DNA of 64,000 nucleotides from Lycorma delicatula. Lineage: Eukaryota > Arthropoda > Insecta > Hemiptera > Fulgoridae. Below the pieces are notes generated by a model that worked only from the letters and a program-made list of their open reading frames with translations, made no database searches and was not told where the DNA came from. How positions within the stretch are numbered: position 1 is the stretch's first letter; each line of letters opens with the position of its first letter. Of this stretch, positions 34,993 through 48,130 are shown one piece after another. The stretch lies in the NCBI RefSeq assembly GCF_047948215.1, contig NC_134455.1, forward strand, positions 160,996,575-161,060,574, in the 5' to 3' direction. The position numbers and the translations under genes were made by a program.

Positions 34993-36174
34993 CAAAATTT
35001 AATCGACATTATTTTTCAAGTTTATTTTTACATCTTAAAAGAAGAAAGAGTCCAAAGTATTTTTCACTGATTTTTTAATTCAGTAGAAAGTTTCTCCAAT
35101 TTGTATGAATTCAATCCGTACTGAGATAGTCTGCCCTTACCATACATTTAGATTACAGTACCTTAAAAGATAAAGTTTAATGTTATACTTAAACCAAATA
35201 TAAAGGAGTTTTTTAATAAAAAATCTACATCTCATCTGCGTGATAAAAATTTTAAGTTACGCTCACCTTATTAACATCTCATATACTGAAAAAAAAAAGT
35301 AGCATACGATTTTTAAACTTAACAGAACCAGACTTAAAATACCGCAGTAAAAGTAGAAATATTCTTTCAACGTTTTTTTAAATTGATATTCATTTTTGAA
35401 ACTAAACGCTCATACTAGTTAAAATTTTCAATGTTAAAAATCGCTCGAAATGTAAATTCTTTATAATTATCTTACTACCCGTTAAAATATTTTTCTAAAA
35501 GAATTAAATGCAGTGAGTGCCGCAAGAGTAATAGTCACCCCATCAAAGCCCAGAATTTTAAGTAAAACTGTCCTGAAATATAGCCTAAAGGAAAGAAGCG
35601 TTAATTACGTATCTGTACAAATAAAATTTTGTAAATGTCTACAAAATGAAAAAACTCCAGATATTACTATTTTAATAGATTTCAATATTTTCCTACGTTA
35701 CATAACTTGAAAGTAAAAAGTGGTAGAAAAACGAAAGTATTACAGAAAAATGTATATCTGTAAATAATTGGAACTTAATCAAATGTTGTGCGAAATAAAA
35801 ATACTTTAAAAAAACAAAATTAAGTCATATTTTCAACACTGTTGTACCACCTACATTTCTGCTAAGGACGACTATAAGCCCAAAGGCCATATTCTTCAAA
35901 TATCTGCACAATCGTCAGGTTTGGATGTACTTTAAAACATATCTTCAGATTCGAAAGGCTCGGCCAGTAAGAAAATATCCAGTTCCCATATCGTAGATTG
36001 TAAGTTTGCGTAAAGAAGCAATATACTGAACATAATTTCACTCGTCGTTAGAACCGAAAGAAAGTAAAACACATAAAAACAAAACAATCAGCAGAACGGA
36101 ACTAGAGAAAGGATAAAATGATTTTCTTGAAAACCGATCTGAAAACTTTATAAAAAATATTTTTTTGTTGTACA
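34993..36174. other. AT-rich DNA, no feature seen
   Basis: No supported gene. An open stretch at about 35850-35920 (plus strand, KDDYKPKGHILQIS) has an acceptor-like upstream sequence but no donor. Confidence 0.35.
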
Positions 36175-36240
36175 TTTTTTTTTTGTCTTCAATCATTTGA
36201 CTGGTTTGATGCAGATCTCCAAGATTCCCTATCTAGTGCT
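36175..36240 (-). mobile_element. 3' end fragment of the RTE-like LINE
   Basis: Plus strand reads T-run, gtcttcaatcatttgactgg, tttgatgcagatctcc, aagattccctatctagtgct, the reverse complement of the last 65 bases plus poly-A of the LINE at 7026-10290. It is severely 5'-truncated, with unrelated sequence from 36241 on. Confidence 0.9.
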
Positions 36241-37061
36241 GTACATGTAGTATATCTAGTGTTGTACATTATTAATTATAAACACACTAAAAAAAAAAAA
36301 TGATGGACAAAAAAATACAAAAAGACAATCATATTTCAAAGTTATGAACAGTACTAACGGCTCCTTTTTAAGGCGTTTTAACTTACAAGAAAAAAAACAA
36401 CATAAAAACAAAAAAAAAATCAAATAAGCGGCAATTTAATTACATTAACCGTCTTTTTTTTACCGAGCTCTTTATTTCGCGCAAAACTGTCTAAGAGTGT
36501 ATCAAGTAAGTAAAGCCTTATGAAGGAACTACTTCCATCCTTTTGTCCTACAAGTTATAGAATTACCGCTCTCTCAGTTTTTGTTCTTTGTTTACAACTA
36601 CAAAAAAAAACGGAGGAGAAAGTATTAATTTACTATAAGAGAGCTACCAATCTTTTTAATGGAATCTCAGTAGACGATAAAACGGAGCTGAAACTCTGTA
36701 CATAAAAACTTGTACGACTATTGTTTTTTATAAAGTAAAAGTGATTTCATATGTAAATTACAAAAATACCGTCTTTTTTAAATATTTCCATTTAATGCAC
36801 AACTGAAACAGATCAGTATATTACCTAGATTTATTCTGTTTAATCCTCTTTTAAATCACGCAAAAACGGATGGATCAATTTCAGTTATCGCGTAAAATTA
36901 AAACTTTAATGTTAAAAGAATATTTTTATAAATATGATAGCTTTTTCTTAAAACAGCCTACTTCGTTTGCAGGAATAATTTACTTCATGAGACATAAAAA
37001 TGAGTTGATTTTTAAAAACAAATCATATATTGACTTTCAAAAACGCTATATTAATTTTACA
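36241..37061. other. AT-rich DNA, no feature seen
   Basis: No gene or repeat recognised between the LINE fragment and the next SINE. Confidence 0.35.
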
Positions 37062-37268
37062 GATCCATCGGGTTAGTCTACTGGTAAACTCGTCATCGTA
37101 AATCAGCTGATTTCGAAGTCGAAGGTCTCGGGTTGAAATCCTAATAAAGGTAGTTACTTTTATTCGGATTTGAATATTAGATCGTGGATACCGGTGTTCT
37201 TTGGTGGGTTGGGTTTCAATTAACCACACGTCTCAGGCGTAGACGACATGAGTTTGTTCAAGACTACA
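37062..37268 (+). mobile_element. SINE subfamily A, 3'-truncated
   Basis: Begins gatccatcgggttagtctac and matches the family through accacacgtctcagg to tgttcaagactac, then stops. The A box is mutated (TAGTCTACTGG), so this copy is unlikely to be transcribed by pol III. Confidence 0.85.
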
Positions 37269-37607
37269 AATTTACCGGTACATTACACAGATAAGTCGTT
37301 AATGACTTTAATTGTTGATGCGACTATAAATAAATTTAAAAAAAATTACAGAAATATAAAACTAAATTTATCAACTGCTATAATTGATTTTTACAACTTA
37401 ATTTTATTTTTTTTGATAATTTTTCATTCTTTTTTGTGATAAAAAAGGCTCATCGGGTCCACCACATGTGGAAATGGTAAAATCATTACGCATATTCATT
37501 ATAAGTTAAAATAAAATAAACTTAGTGTTTTTAATAGTTTCAATTTTGTTTCGAACATTAATTTTAAACCTTATTTATTTTTTATCTTATATTAATAATA
37601 ATAATAA
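37269..37607. other. AT-rich spacer ending in (TAA)n
   Basis: No gene. The (TAA)n at 37593-37607 matches the (TAA)n on the other side of the next LINE and is its probable target-site duplication. Confidence 0.5.
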
Positions 37608-39348
37608 TTTTTTTTTTGTCTTCAGTCATTTGACTGGTTTGATGCAGCTCTCCAAGATTCCCTATCTAGTGCTAGTCGTTTCATTTCAGTATACCCTCTA
37701 CATCCTACATCCCTAACAATTTGTTATACATATTGCAAACGTGGCCTGCCTACACAATTTTTTCCTTCTACCAGTTCTTCCAATATTAAAGCGACTATTC
37801 CAGGATGCCTTAGTATGTGGCCTATAAGTCTGTCTCTTCTTTTAACTATATTTTTCCAAATACTTCTTTCTTCATCTATTTGCCGCAATACCTCTTCATT
37901 TGTCACTTTATCCACCCATCTGATTTTTAACATTCTCCTATAGCACCACATTTCAAAAGCTTCTAATCTTTTCTTCTCAGATACTCCGATTGTCCAAGTT
38001 TCACTTCCATATAAAGCGACACTCCAAACATATACTTTCAAAAATCTTTTCCTGACATTTAAATTAATTTTTGATGTAAACAAATTATATTTCTTACTGA
38101 AGGCTCGTTTCGCTTGTGCTATTCGGCATTTTATATCGCTCCTGCTTCGTCCATCTTTAGTAATTCTACTTCCCAAATAACAAAATTCTTCTACCTCCAT
38201 AATCTTTTCTCCTCCTATTTTCACATTCAGTGGTCCATCTTTGTTATTTCTACTACATTTCATTATTTTTGTTTTGTTCTTCTTTATTTTCATGCGATAG
38301 TTCTTGCGTAGGACTTCATCTATGCCGTTCATTGTTTCTTCTAAATCCTTTTTACTCTCGGCTAGAATTACTATATCATCAGCAAATCGTAGCATCTTTA
38401 TCTTTTCACCTTGTACTGTTACTCCGAATCTAAATTGTTCTTTAACATCATTAACTGCTAGTTCCATGTAAAGATTAAAAAGTAACGGAGATAGGGAACA
38501 TCCTTGTCGGACTCCCTTTCTTATTACGGCTTCTTTCTTATGTTCTTCAATTATTACTGTTGCTGTTTGGTCCCTGTACATGTTAGAAATTGTTCTTCTA
38601 TCTCTGTATTTGAACCTTAATTTTTTAAAATGCTGAACATTTTATTCCAGTCTACGTTATCGAATGCCTTTTATAGGTCTATAAACGCCAAGTATGTAGG
38701 TTTGCTTTTCTTTAATCTTCCTTCTACTATTAATCTGAGGCCTAAAATTGCTTCCCTTGTCCCTATACTTTTCCTGAAACCAAATTGGTCTTCTCCTAAC
38801 ACTTCTTTCACTCTCCTCTCAATTCTTCCGTATAGAATTCTAGTTAAGATTTTTGATGCATGACTAGTTAAACTAATTGTTCTGTATTCTTCACATTTAT
38901 CTGCCCCTGCTTTCTTTGGTATCATGACTATAACACTTTTTTTGAAGTCTGACGGAAATTCCCCTTTTTCATAAATATTACACACCAGTTTGTATAATCT
39001 ATCAATCGCTTCCTCACCTGCACTGCGCAGTAATTCTACAGGTATTCCATCTATTCCAGGAGCCTTTCTGCCATTTAAATCTTTTAATGCTCTCTTAAAT
39101 TCAGATCTCAGTATTCTTTCTCCCATTTCATCCTCCTCAACTTCCTCTTCTTCCTCTATAACACCATTTTCTAATTCATTTCCTCCGTATAACTCTTCAC
39201 TATATTCGACCCATCTATCGACTTTACCTTTCGTATTATATATTGGTGTACCATCTTTATTTAACAAATTTTTAGATTTTAATTTATGTACCCCAAAAGT
39301 TTCCTTAACTTTCCTGTATTCTCCGTCTATTTTACCAATGTTCATTTC
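37608..39348 (-). mobile_element. RTE-like LINE, 5'-truncated copy
   Basis: 1.74 kb of the same family as 7026-10290, in the opposite orientation. The poly-A tail is at 37608-37617 (as poly-T on the plus strand). The 5' end is truncated inside the endonuclease-RT linker, at the codon for MNIGKIDG. taataataataat at 39351-39363 and 37593-37607 flank it as a likely target duplication in a (TAA)n tract. It is closely similar to the 7 kb copy but carries a different set of lesions, so both descend from an active source rather than from each other. Confidence 0.93.
37724..39345 (-). pseudogene. LINE reverse transcriptase, two open segments
   Basis: Minus strand. 39345-38671 is open for 224 codons (linker and RT fingers: EYRTISLTSHASKIL, QFGFRKSIGTREAI) and ends FIDL at a TAA that replaces the Glu of FIDLEKAFD. 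A base lost from an A-run near 38628 shifts frame. 38581-37724 is open for 285 codons with GVRQGCSLSPLL, the catalytic FADD (nt 38375-38386) and the conserved C-terminus through GRPRLQYV, ending at a TAA where the 7 kb copy also has a stop one codon earlier. The palm catalytic residues are intact. Confidence 0.92.
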
Positions 39349-39363
39349 AGTAATAATAATAAT

Positions 39364-40641
39364 CTTCTTTATTACAACTACGATGTATTACGATTTATTA
39401 CTCGGATGTGCCTAACAAGACAACGCCAGTATTTGCTTGGCGAGCCCGGTATAGGTAGAAAACTCATGAAACAGGACATTTAATTCAACCTAAACGTTGA
39501 CTGGGGAAAGGGCTGACAGTGCGCTTTGTAGTTCGATCAGGACTTTCCCAGGGGAATGGGGTGAGGGTACGGTTCCTAGTTAATTGAATGAATGTCTACG
39601 CACAAGAAAAAAACTAAGTGCAGATTATTGAATCGTGGGTTGAGTATGGGAGGTAGCCCGTGGGCCTAGGTCGCTCTGGTCCGTCCGTACTCAAGAGCGG
39701 GGGGATCGGGGCGTTCCGTTGACTCGCTTGCGGGACCCTCAAGCCTGAGATATCGTGGAGCGAAGGAGAAGGGTTACTTGTCCGGATATTTTTAGGCTAG
39801 GGCTTCGTGGTAGCGTCCTGGTGAAACGATCTAGGGCGGGCAGGCAACTGCCACGGTACCCGGGGACGACTGAAGGGATGCCTAACAGCGATTACTGGTT
39901 GCCCCTCGGGTATGTAAAAAAGAAGAAATAAAAACGTTGAAACCTTAGAGGTATCACAAGTCACAAGAGTCACATTACAAGTTCAACGTTATCAAGTGAT
40001 AACGTTGAACTAATAAGTATTAGTTCGTATTAGTTCATGTATATGTCTAATAAGTATTAGACAGATGATTTAAAGATAGATATTCACTTTGTCAATAGTC
40101 GGGTTCAATTAATGGATCGTCTCAGAACTAATAATACTGAATATAGAAAAGGCATTGTCTGATACTCTAATTCAATTGCAAGTACTTTGGTGTGGAATAG
40201 GGAAACTAAAGAAATAATTAATTCGGAGGACCATGCAAATTTAAATTTACTTAGAAAAATTATAATAAATGTTGGGTTTAATGAATGATACCATTTAGGT
40301 AGAAAATTTAAGTTGATTTGGAGATAGTGAACTGCATAGGATAATGGAACAATCCCTTGGACCGATATGAGAATGAAAACACTTGATAGACAAGATAAAC
40401 GATATTTAACTTATTATGAGATTCACTAAACTACAAGACATAGTAAATGCACCTAATGATAGACTCGCTGACGGAGCGGCCTTATAACAAATATTAAACA
40501 CGACTAACTTGCGGGCAGAGCCGATCTTGCTTCCGACAACTGCTAAAACACGACTGCTCACTATTAAAGACGATGTTGGTCCCGACAAATGCTATGTACG
40601 ACTAATATAACGACCGTCCACAGAAAGGCGTCGCATGGTAA
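39364..40641. other. Unassigned; GC-richer block at 39480-39930
   Basis: 39480-39930 is clearly GC-richer than its surroundings (gactggggaaagggctgacag, cggtacccggggacgactg), with no long open frame. It resembles an untranslated leader or tail of a retroelement but I cannot assign it. A perfect 15-bp hairpin follows at 39980-40011, and 40080-40420 is a partly open stretch (plus strand) without a recognised match. Confidence 0.35.
39980..40011. repeat. Perfect 15-bp inverted repeat, 2-nt spacer
   Basis: agttcaacgttatca, then ag, then its exact reverse complement. It is followed at 40045-40062 by another short palindrome, gtctaat-aagt-attagac. Confidence 0.95.
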
Positions 40642-40869
40642 TTGGCCGTCTCGCCTTCGCAGAGAGCGTTTCGTTATCTTGTCGGATACAATATAGATCC
40701 CAACAAGAAAACAATAAACATATTCCAAAAAAGCAACAGACAAAAATCATTTTTCAAGAAACAACAAAAAGAACAGGCCTACAAATATATTTTGAAAAAC
40801 ACACCGTTTGACAATATCAAGAATCCTCCAACTTTTTATAAACCAGATAAGGAAAAACAGAAAAAGTAA
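40642..40869 (+). CDS. Hypothetical 75-aa Lys-rich ORF
   Basis: The first codon is GTG, not ATG, so it is not a normal eukaryotic start. The frame reads SQRAFRYLVGYNIDPNKK, then FFKKQQKEQAYKYILKN and ends DKEKQKK. It is strongly basic with no recognised domain. Composition is what AT-rich DNA gives in an A-rich frame, but the block SPSQRAFRYLVGYN comes from a GC-richer part and may be a coding relic. I do not assert a gene. Confidence 0.12.
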   Translation: MAVSPSQRAFRYLVGYNIDPNKKTINIFQKSNRQKSFFKKQQKEQAYKYILKNTPFDNIKNPPTFYKPDKEKQKK

Positions 40870-43800
40870 AGTAGTTTAAACACCTCGGAGAGAATAGAAT
40901 GAAATGACAAAAAAAAGATAAAACATAAGAATCAGACGAAGAATATGGAACTGCCTAACAAAAAACGTACAACAAAAAGTTTAAGACTACAAATACAAAA
41001 TTAAGGCGTCTGAATACGATAATTCGTTGTATATATATATTTATATAACTCCGACCCGACAAAATGCTGCACCAGAAATTAGACATAACAAAATTAATGT
41101 CCGAGATTATTGGCCTTCGTAGACCATACTTTGAGGATAAGATATAACAGAATTCACAAGGAAATCCTCTTTTTTTCTAGGAAATACCTAAAAGTGAATA
41201 CTGTGATAAAATTAAGGTAGAGTAATAAAGTTAAGCGAAACAAAATAGGAATAGAAATTCCAGATTAAAAAATTCGAATAATAATTTTAAAAAAATTACA
41301 AGAAATCTCTGAAAGCAGGGGTTTACTACGAAGAAGATAAAAAAAAAAACAAAAAAAAAGAGTTCCAACAGAAGAATTCAAGAAAAAAGGCAAATGAGAG
41401 ACTTAATAAGTGCTTTGGGGTACTTAAAAAGTACCTAGTGAGAGAATTAAAAGTAGGAAAGGGACGCTAAGAAAAGTATTAGTCGTAGTCCATAGTTGAA
41501 TAGAAAAAAGCTAATAAAAGTAACAAAATTAATTATTTAATTCGGTACTAACTGCCGGCGTCTGTGAACTAATGAAGATATGCATTGAAAACTAAACTTT
41601 TATGAGCATTTAAACATACTTAAACGGGATATTTTATAGGCTGTGTAAATTATTAAAGTTCAAAGATGCTTTAAAAAACTATAGTTTGATTTTATTATTT
41701 AGATTACTGTTTATTTTACAGCCGATCTCAAAAAAGATCATGAATCTAATGATCCCAAATCAAAACTTATGATTTTTTTCAGCTATAAAATGATCATTAA
41801 ATATGTATAAAACACAAATAATTAATTACGCATGTTATCTATAATGTATTTTCTACACCCGATAAACCCTTTACAAATCAATTTTTTAAGCCGAGAAATT
41901 CGAAATTAAAACCCTACAATCCGCCACAAAATGCGATTGCACTTACGTGAATTACACATTCCCAAACATAGAAAAAAGGTTTCTCATCGCTGGAATCAAC
42001 GACGTAAGGGCACCAACGACATAAAAGTACAAGTTAAATCACCCTATTAAGATAAGAAAACTACATATCTTTTGAAAATGAGCTTAAAACTAACAGAAAT
42101 AAAATTATTAAAGACGAGTAACTTTCATAAACATTAAACTATAGAGCGGTATCTGAACACAATACTTCCCTGACAGAAATCCTATAAATTTAAGTAAATT
42201 CATGCAAGATATAAAACAATTTTAGTTAATAATAATAATAAAAAAAATAAAAATAAACAGAGAAAGAGCGAGATAAGTTACAGTTACAAAGAACTCAGCG
42301 AATTAGTACGTGAAATAAATTCGACCAAGCGGTTTGTAAATAGTAATCTAATTAAAGCGTGTAACTGCAATGGTAATGAACAGGTGTATTATTAGCTTCA
42401 TTGCCCTAGTGGATATGAATTATAATTTCAGTATTATAACAATCTACATATTATAAAACTCAACAGGCAAAAATTATCTTTAATTACTTTAACATAAACA
42501 GCAGATATTATAAATATAGACTCACGAAAACGAAACTGTTTAGAAACACAATGCACTTATTAATTTAATTGATAAACAAAATAAAAATTATTTTCTGCTA
42601 AGTTATTTCAAGTGACAGGTTAATAACAGAACTCCCCAATTAAACAGTAATTACTTAGTAATTTTTTAAAAATGTTAAAAAAAATCAGGAAATGTTTCGT
42701 GAGTTACGAGACGTCATAGCAGACATGAAACCAGCTTTAAGTATAATAACCATTAATCCGTTGCGTTACCTTCAACTTCAAGCGAATAAAAAATAAATAA
42801 AATATTTTTCATCAAGATACGAAAGGATGACCCTTCACTAAATATTTAATAATTATTTTTATATAATATCCTAAAAACTTAACAGACTTCAGGTTTTTTC
42901 ATTTGAATGTACCCGAAGCAGAAACACATAGTTTATACAAAAACAAATTAAAAAATATCAGATTTTTATAAGAAACCAGTTAACATAAATACAGCCGAAA
43001 ACTGAGAGTAAATCACCGCAGTGTAACACATTTTATTGTGAACAAGTTATATTTTGCAGTTTCCTCCGTGAAGTCAGTCGCTACTAAACATGTGTAGCAT
43101 GTGTTCATCGCATTTTCATTTAATAAGCAATGAAGAAACCTGTTAAATATCATAGCGATTAAATCGATTAACGATTTTTGGCACGGTTAAATCGTGCCAA
43201 AAGAATAATTATAGTCGAGGTAAAACGATTCTTTAGTTTTCGTAAACAACCAGCAACGACGCTAGGGAGATTAAATAACGAAAATGATTAAAACAGGAGT
43301 AACTCGGTCGATAATGGCCACCCGATCGGTAGATTATCGAAACCTGAAATCCAGATATCGATAAGAAAACGAGCAATTTGATTTTACATGATTAAATTGC
43401 TGATGACCGTCCAAAAAATTACAAATAACATTCGGATGCGCAATGTTTCTGGAGATGTGATTTGTGCATGTTGCGGGGATTAGAAGGCCGGAATCAAGAT
43501 TAATGACCAAATGTTTTCCTGAAGAGTGAGAGTCTGCCTTGACTTCACGCAGGACATACTAGAGAGTGTCACAATGACCGCCCAAAGATCTTAACCTATG
43601 TTAGTGTAAAATGAATGTAGGGTCTCGAGTAGGGTGAAAAAGGTGAGACGTACAATAAGGTCTAATACCGGCAAAAAGGTATAATGAATAATTTTGCAGA
43701 GAATTTATTAATTCTTTCTTTTACTTTATCTGTCCAACCCTGTTGCATGACTTTAATGCATGTAAAGCATCAGAGGTGCAAGTGGCACTGGCGGTCACTT

Positions 43801-43960
43801 TCTCTGAGCATAATGACGTTTATGTCAGTGTCAACCCTTTGTGAATAGAGTAAAGTTATCTGCAGGGAAAAATATATTTCGAGGCTATTTACATGCTGAG
43901 TTCTCTATATTTCGCCTATGTACTAAACTCTACCTTATCAACATATATGCGCAAGCACAG
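40870..43960. other. AT-rich DNA, no gene seen
   Basis: Nothing recognised. A 10-bp hairpin (ttttggcacg) lies at 43176-43202. CpG density here is normal for the composition (about 22 in 41.0-42.0 kb by hand count). Confidence 0.4.
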
Positions 43961-44092
43961 TTAACAATAAATTGCACGGGCAATAACATCATCATATTTA
44001 ACTAAGTGAAGAAAGCGACAGGGAACCACTTCAATCCTCACTTCCTCTTGTAAATTTAATACGATCGTGTAATATTCTTGAGAATCGTTGTG
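43961..44092 (-). CDS. Candidate terminal exon (43 codons plus stop)
   Basis: The minus strand has a pyrimidine tract (tattttttttccttacgaacag) cited at 44093-44115, followed by a 132-nt open segment beginning HNDSQEYYTIVLNLQEEVRI and ending DDVIARAIYC at TAA. The amino-acid mix is balanced and more protein-like than other short frames here. The open frame continues upstream past the acceptor to 44215, where it becomes hydrophobic and AT-driven, which supports starting at the acceptor. I do not recognise the peptide and no partner exon was found. Confidence 0.22.
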   Translation of the reverse strand, partial: HNDSQEYYTIVLNLQEEVRIEVVPCRFLHLVKYDDVIARAIYC

Positions 44093-44723
44093 CTGTTCGT
44101 AAGGAAAAAAAATATTTATAGATTTAGAGAGGCAGACTGTATGAGGGTAAAATCGAATGTAGGTATAGAGGAAATAAAATACAGCCCACCAGTTTGGAAG
44201 AGCGGAAAAATACAATTTAAAAAACCGCTAGTTTTATTAGAATAAGATCAGTTATTTTTTCACAGACTGAGACAAACACAAGAATTTCAAAAATTATTTA
44301 AATAACATCTACAACGCAATAAATAACAAATCCAAAAATTTATACTGCACGCTACAATTTTATTATAACCAGCCTTAACAGTTGATGGGTATGGAGATAT
44401 TTAATTTTTGACAGAAAGTATGCAGAATCGCTCATTTTGACATGTAGCGATCAAAGGTCATGACAGATGACTTCATTAATATGTGAACCCGAGGAGAATG
44501 TGTAGACCAGTAAGAGAAATTATATAAGTTTCAATACAATGCAAACCCTTTCTACCATAAGTAGATATAACGTTTTATTATGATCGTCCTTTATGCATTA
44601 AGAATCAAAACTATTCTGAGTATTTTTTCTCCAAACTAATCTGAACAATTATGGTGACAGAAACTCCTCAGAATATTAACTTAATTATAATTTATAAATG
44701 ATGTAACAAAGGCTACTCATACG

Positions 44724-44756
44724 TAAGTTTAAATCAACTGGATTGATTTAAACTTA
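44724..44756. repeat. Perfect 14-bp inverted repeat, 5-nt spacer
   Basis: taagtttaaatcaa, ctgga, then the exact reverse complement. Confidence 0.9.
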
Positions 44757-45396
44757 TTTTTTATCGCTTACCGTTTTTTAACTCAACAATTACCTGAGGA
44801 AAGAAAAGATAAATATAATTTGAAAGTTTCACATTCATACCAACATTTAAAATTAAAAGAGTATTACGATTACGGGCAACCAGAATCAAGACTTAAAATG
44901 TGAAATTCTCTTAAATGTGACATCAAAACTACATAACGATAAAAGTACATTAAAGTGCGTTATGAATATTACTTCAGTCCGATCGTACGTACCGATATTA
45001 AATTACGCACAGAAGAGGTTACTAATTAGAAATGTACAAGATTCAAATCTCGGAACGAATCATACGAGTATGTATTTGCATAATTTTACATTCATAAAAT
45101 ACGTTTAAATACCGCAATAAAACCCTATTTGGAGCCAAATAAAACGATACGCGTTAAAACGTGGATTCTTTGCACATTTCGTTTTAATTTATAAAATGTA
45201 ACTTAAAAGCAGAAAATTGAGCAAATAATTCAATACCATCAAAATACCGTCTTCCAAACCAAATCTGAAAAGTATCCGCATTAGGAGAACGGTATTGTCC
45301 ATTTTATCGAATCAGAAAATTTTAATTTTTTTTAGAATATTTAAAGTCAGCCCCCAAGAACACGAAGCCATACATATTTTAGAATGTTCATCTATG

Positions 45397-45434
45397 CTGT
45401 GATTTTGTGTTAAAGAGTTAACACAAAATCACAG
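45397..45434. repeat. Perfect 17-bp inverted repeat, 4-nt spacer
   Basis: ctgtgattttgtgttaa, agag, then the exact reverse complement. Confidence 0.95.
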
Positions 45435-48086
45435 TATCGGGACAATCTGATAACAGTCGACTGATTAGTCATTGTTTATTACGCACAAAAAAAAGTTTAG
45501 AACAGTTGTCATTTAATTCAGTAGAATAATCTATAAATACTTCATGCGTTAGCGAGCACTTATCGTACTTCAAATTCACCCACAACGTATAAAATCAAAT
45601 CATAGATCACCATATTTATCATAAATAAAAATAAAAATTTCATTAAAAAAAGTATTTTAAATGATTTTCATGTCTAGCCGTTCAAAGCAAAAATATCTTC
45701 TAATTTTTATCTTCTTATTCTATCGGTTAAAACATCGAGGAAGATATCTTATCTTACAGCTTTAAGTTAAATCGTATAGCATTTTGTACGAGCATCATCT
45801 CGTTTACAAAATTATAACATTAATTGTCTACCTCCTTTAGGGTTTTGGTAGAAAACTTCGAAGTTATGTTTAATCTTAGTTAGATAAAATTTAGTGTCGT
45901 TAAGAAAATGTTATCCATTACAGTCGAGGAGAGTAACTTTTGTACAAAGCAGAAATACGGTTTGCAGTTAGAAGATAGACTTATTCTAGGAGCCCGGTCC
46001 TCATACACTTAAAATGAAAACTCAAGAAGAATAATTCTGAACGAATCATAATTTTCCAAAGGCCGATGGTTTCTATCACGTTTTAGAATGATAAAATCAA
46101 AATGCTTTTGGCCAATCAAATCGCAAAAATAATAATTTAAATCACATAACGATACTTAACCGACCAGTCTTTCATTTCGGCCAAGGATACAGAGTTTTAC
46201 TCTTTTCGAATAAAATTCTGTGTTTCATCGATCTCATGAAGCCGATCCATCACAGCGGAGTGGATCTAAAATGAAATATTAATTTAAATGGACATTTAAA
46301 AAAAAATTTCATTAAAATGTACCAGATAACTAAATTTTCAAACGAGTATCTAATAAAATAGATATTTAAATCAAAACGAAGTCAGTGCCACAAGATGAGC
46401 GTATTCTATATATAATAACAACGGTGTTATAATGGGGACTTATAAAAAAAATACGTTATACTTAATAACATGTTGCTGTTATTATACGAGTGTCAACTTT
46501 TTTAATACGCCAACAAAACAAGATAATGCATTTTCTTTTCTCTTTCTTTTCACCAAATGCTAGTACAATGGACTTTCGTTAATCATTATTTATGTTCATA
46601 TCATTGCAAACTACGCACTGTTTAAATAAGCTAGGGATAAAATAAAACATTATTCCTCACACTACATAATTCACAATAATATCACTTACAGAGTTAATCG
46701 ACAGAGACACATATTTTACGAACAATGTACGAAGAGTAATAATATTAGCGATGCGCAACACTCAAACTCATCGACTATCGGTTTATTCCTCTTTCTACCC
46801 TTTATCTCTCCATATTTCACTTCACACTCACAACATCGAATCGATAGAGCGAAGTTATGATTATACATTATCTGTGGCAGCAGCAATAAATCTACTTACT
46901 GATTTTAGTTTAATCATCCCATTATAAAATCGATAACCTCAAACAAAAATCACTGAATTAATCTTTTGAACCGCTTCGTAAATTAAAAGAAAGTGTGACC
47001 AGAATTCTAAACTGTCACGAAAACATTACTGTTGCAATACGTTTTATTAAATTAAAGAAAAACATCATAATTGAGATTATTACGTTCTATTTTATACGAT
47101 AAAGCACTGAATATAATTAAAATAATTCTTTCTAAGAAAGAATGAAATGAAAATTTGTTATTTCATTATCATTAATTATTTGGAGAAGTTAAAAAGACCA
47201 ATTCTAAAAACCGACAAGGTGTAACCTACTACTTTGATATCACATTACTTGTGTTATATGACAAATGTAACTAAATTTTCATCTTTGTCAATGCGTTGAA
47301 ACTATGTACTGTACAGTACGATTTGAACTATGTAAGTTTTCAAACGGTTAACAGTTTCATATGCCTGAAATAAATGTAAAGATAATTATTTATCATTAAG
47401 AAAAGGAGTTACGTTGTTTGAAAAATATGTAAGATTTAAGGATTAGATTTATTTAATAAACATTTTAATAAAAAAAAGAAAGAAAACGGATGATTAATTA
47501 TGAAATATCTATATAACGCATATAAAAAAAATTATCGAAGGGTCACAGCATATGTACTCAGCAGTTTATCTGTTCCAAAATGATCTGATCCTGGTGCAAT
47601 CTCAAATTCAAGCGAAATAGCCTTTCTACTATGCGGTACAGTGGCTCCTTCGAGGTCAGAATTTCTTATTGTCATTTTTGCTTGAATATCATTTTAGTAA
47701 GTAATATAATTAAAAAATTAATAAAAATTAAATAAAATTCTGAATAACATAAAATTTCAATAAAATTTTGAATAACCTTTATCTAAAACTAAATTTATAT
47801 CGAAATTATTTTTCTCCTTAGGGGCGAAAGCAGTACAATATAGCCGATGTAACACTAAGCAGTCTCACAACGTAACCGATGGTCAGCTTCATAGGACCTT
47901 AACAGCTGCGATATGAAACTTGCTGAATTTACAGTACTGCTTTAAGTCTTTCCTTACATAGTTACCTGAATATCTTTAAATACGTTTTACGTGAAAAAAA
48001 AAATCAAAAAAACTTCAAATAGGATCTGAAATTCGGTTAATATTTTTTTGTATGGCATTTGTTTAAACTTGCTACGAAAAAATACT

Positions 48087-48090
<4 letters not shown>

Positions 48091-48126
<36 letters not shown>
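48091..48126. repeat. (AT)n microsatellite
   Basis: About 18 AT units, with a second short run at 48219-48230. Confidence 0.9.

Positions 48127-48130
<4 letters not shown>

Larger units (their letters stand above)
44093..48090. other. AT-rich DNA with two strong hairpins
   Basis: No gene recognised. Perfect inverted repeats lie at 44724-44756 (14 bp) and 45397-45434 (17 bp). Confidence 0.4.

Noticed and set aside
35850..35930. Plus-strand coding exon (KDDYKPKGHILQIS)
   Set aside because: Acceptor-like start but no donor, a stop soon after, and no recognised match.
38114..39483. Plus-strand ORFs across 38-39.5 kb
   Set aside because: Shadows of the minus-strand reverse transcriptase.
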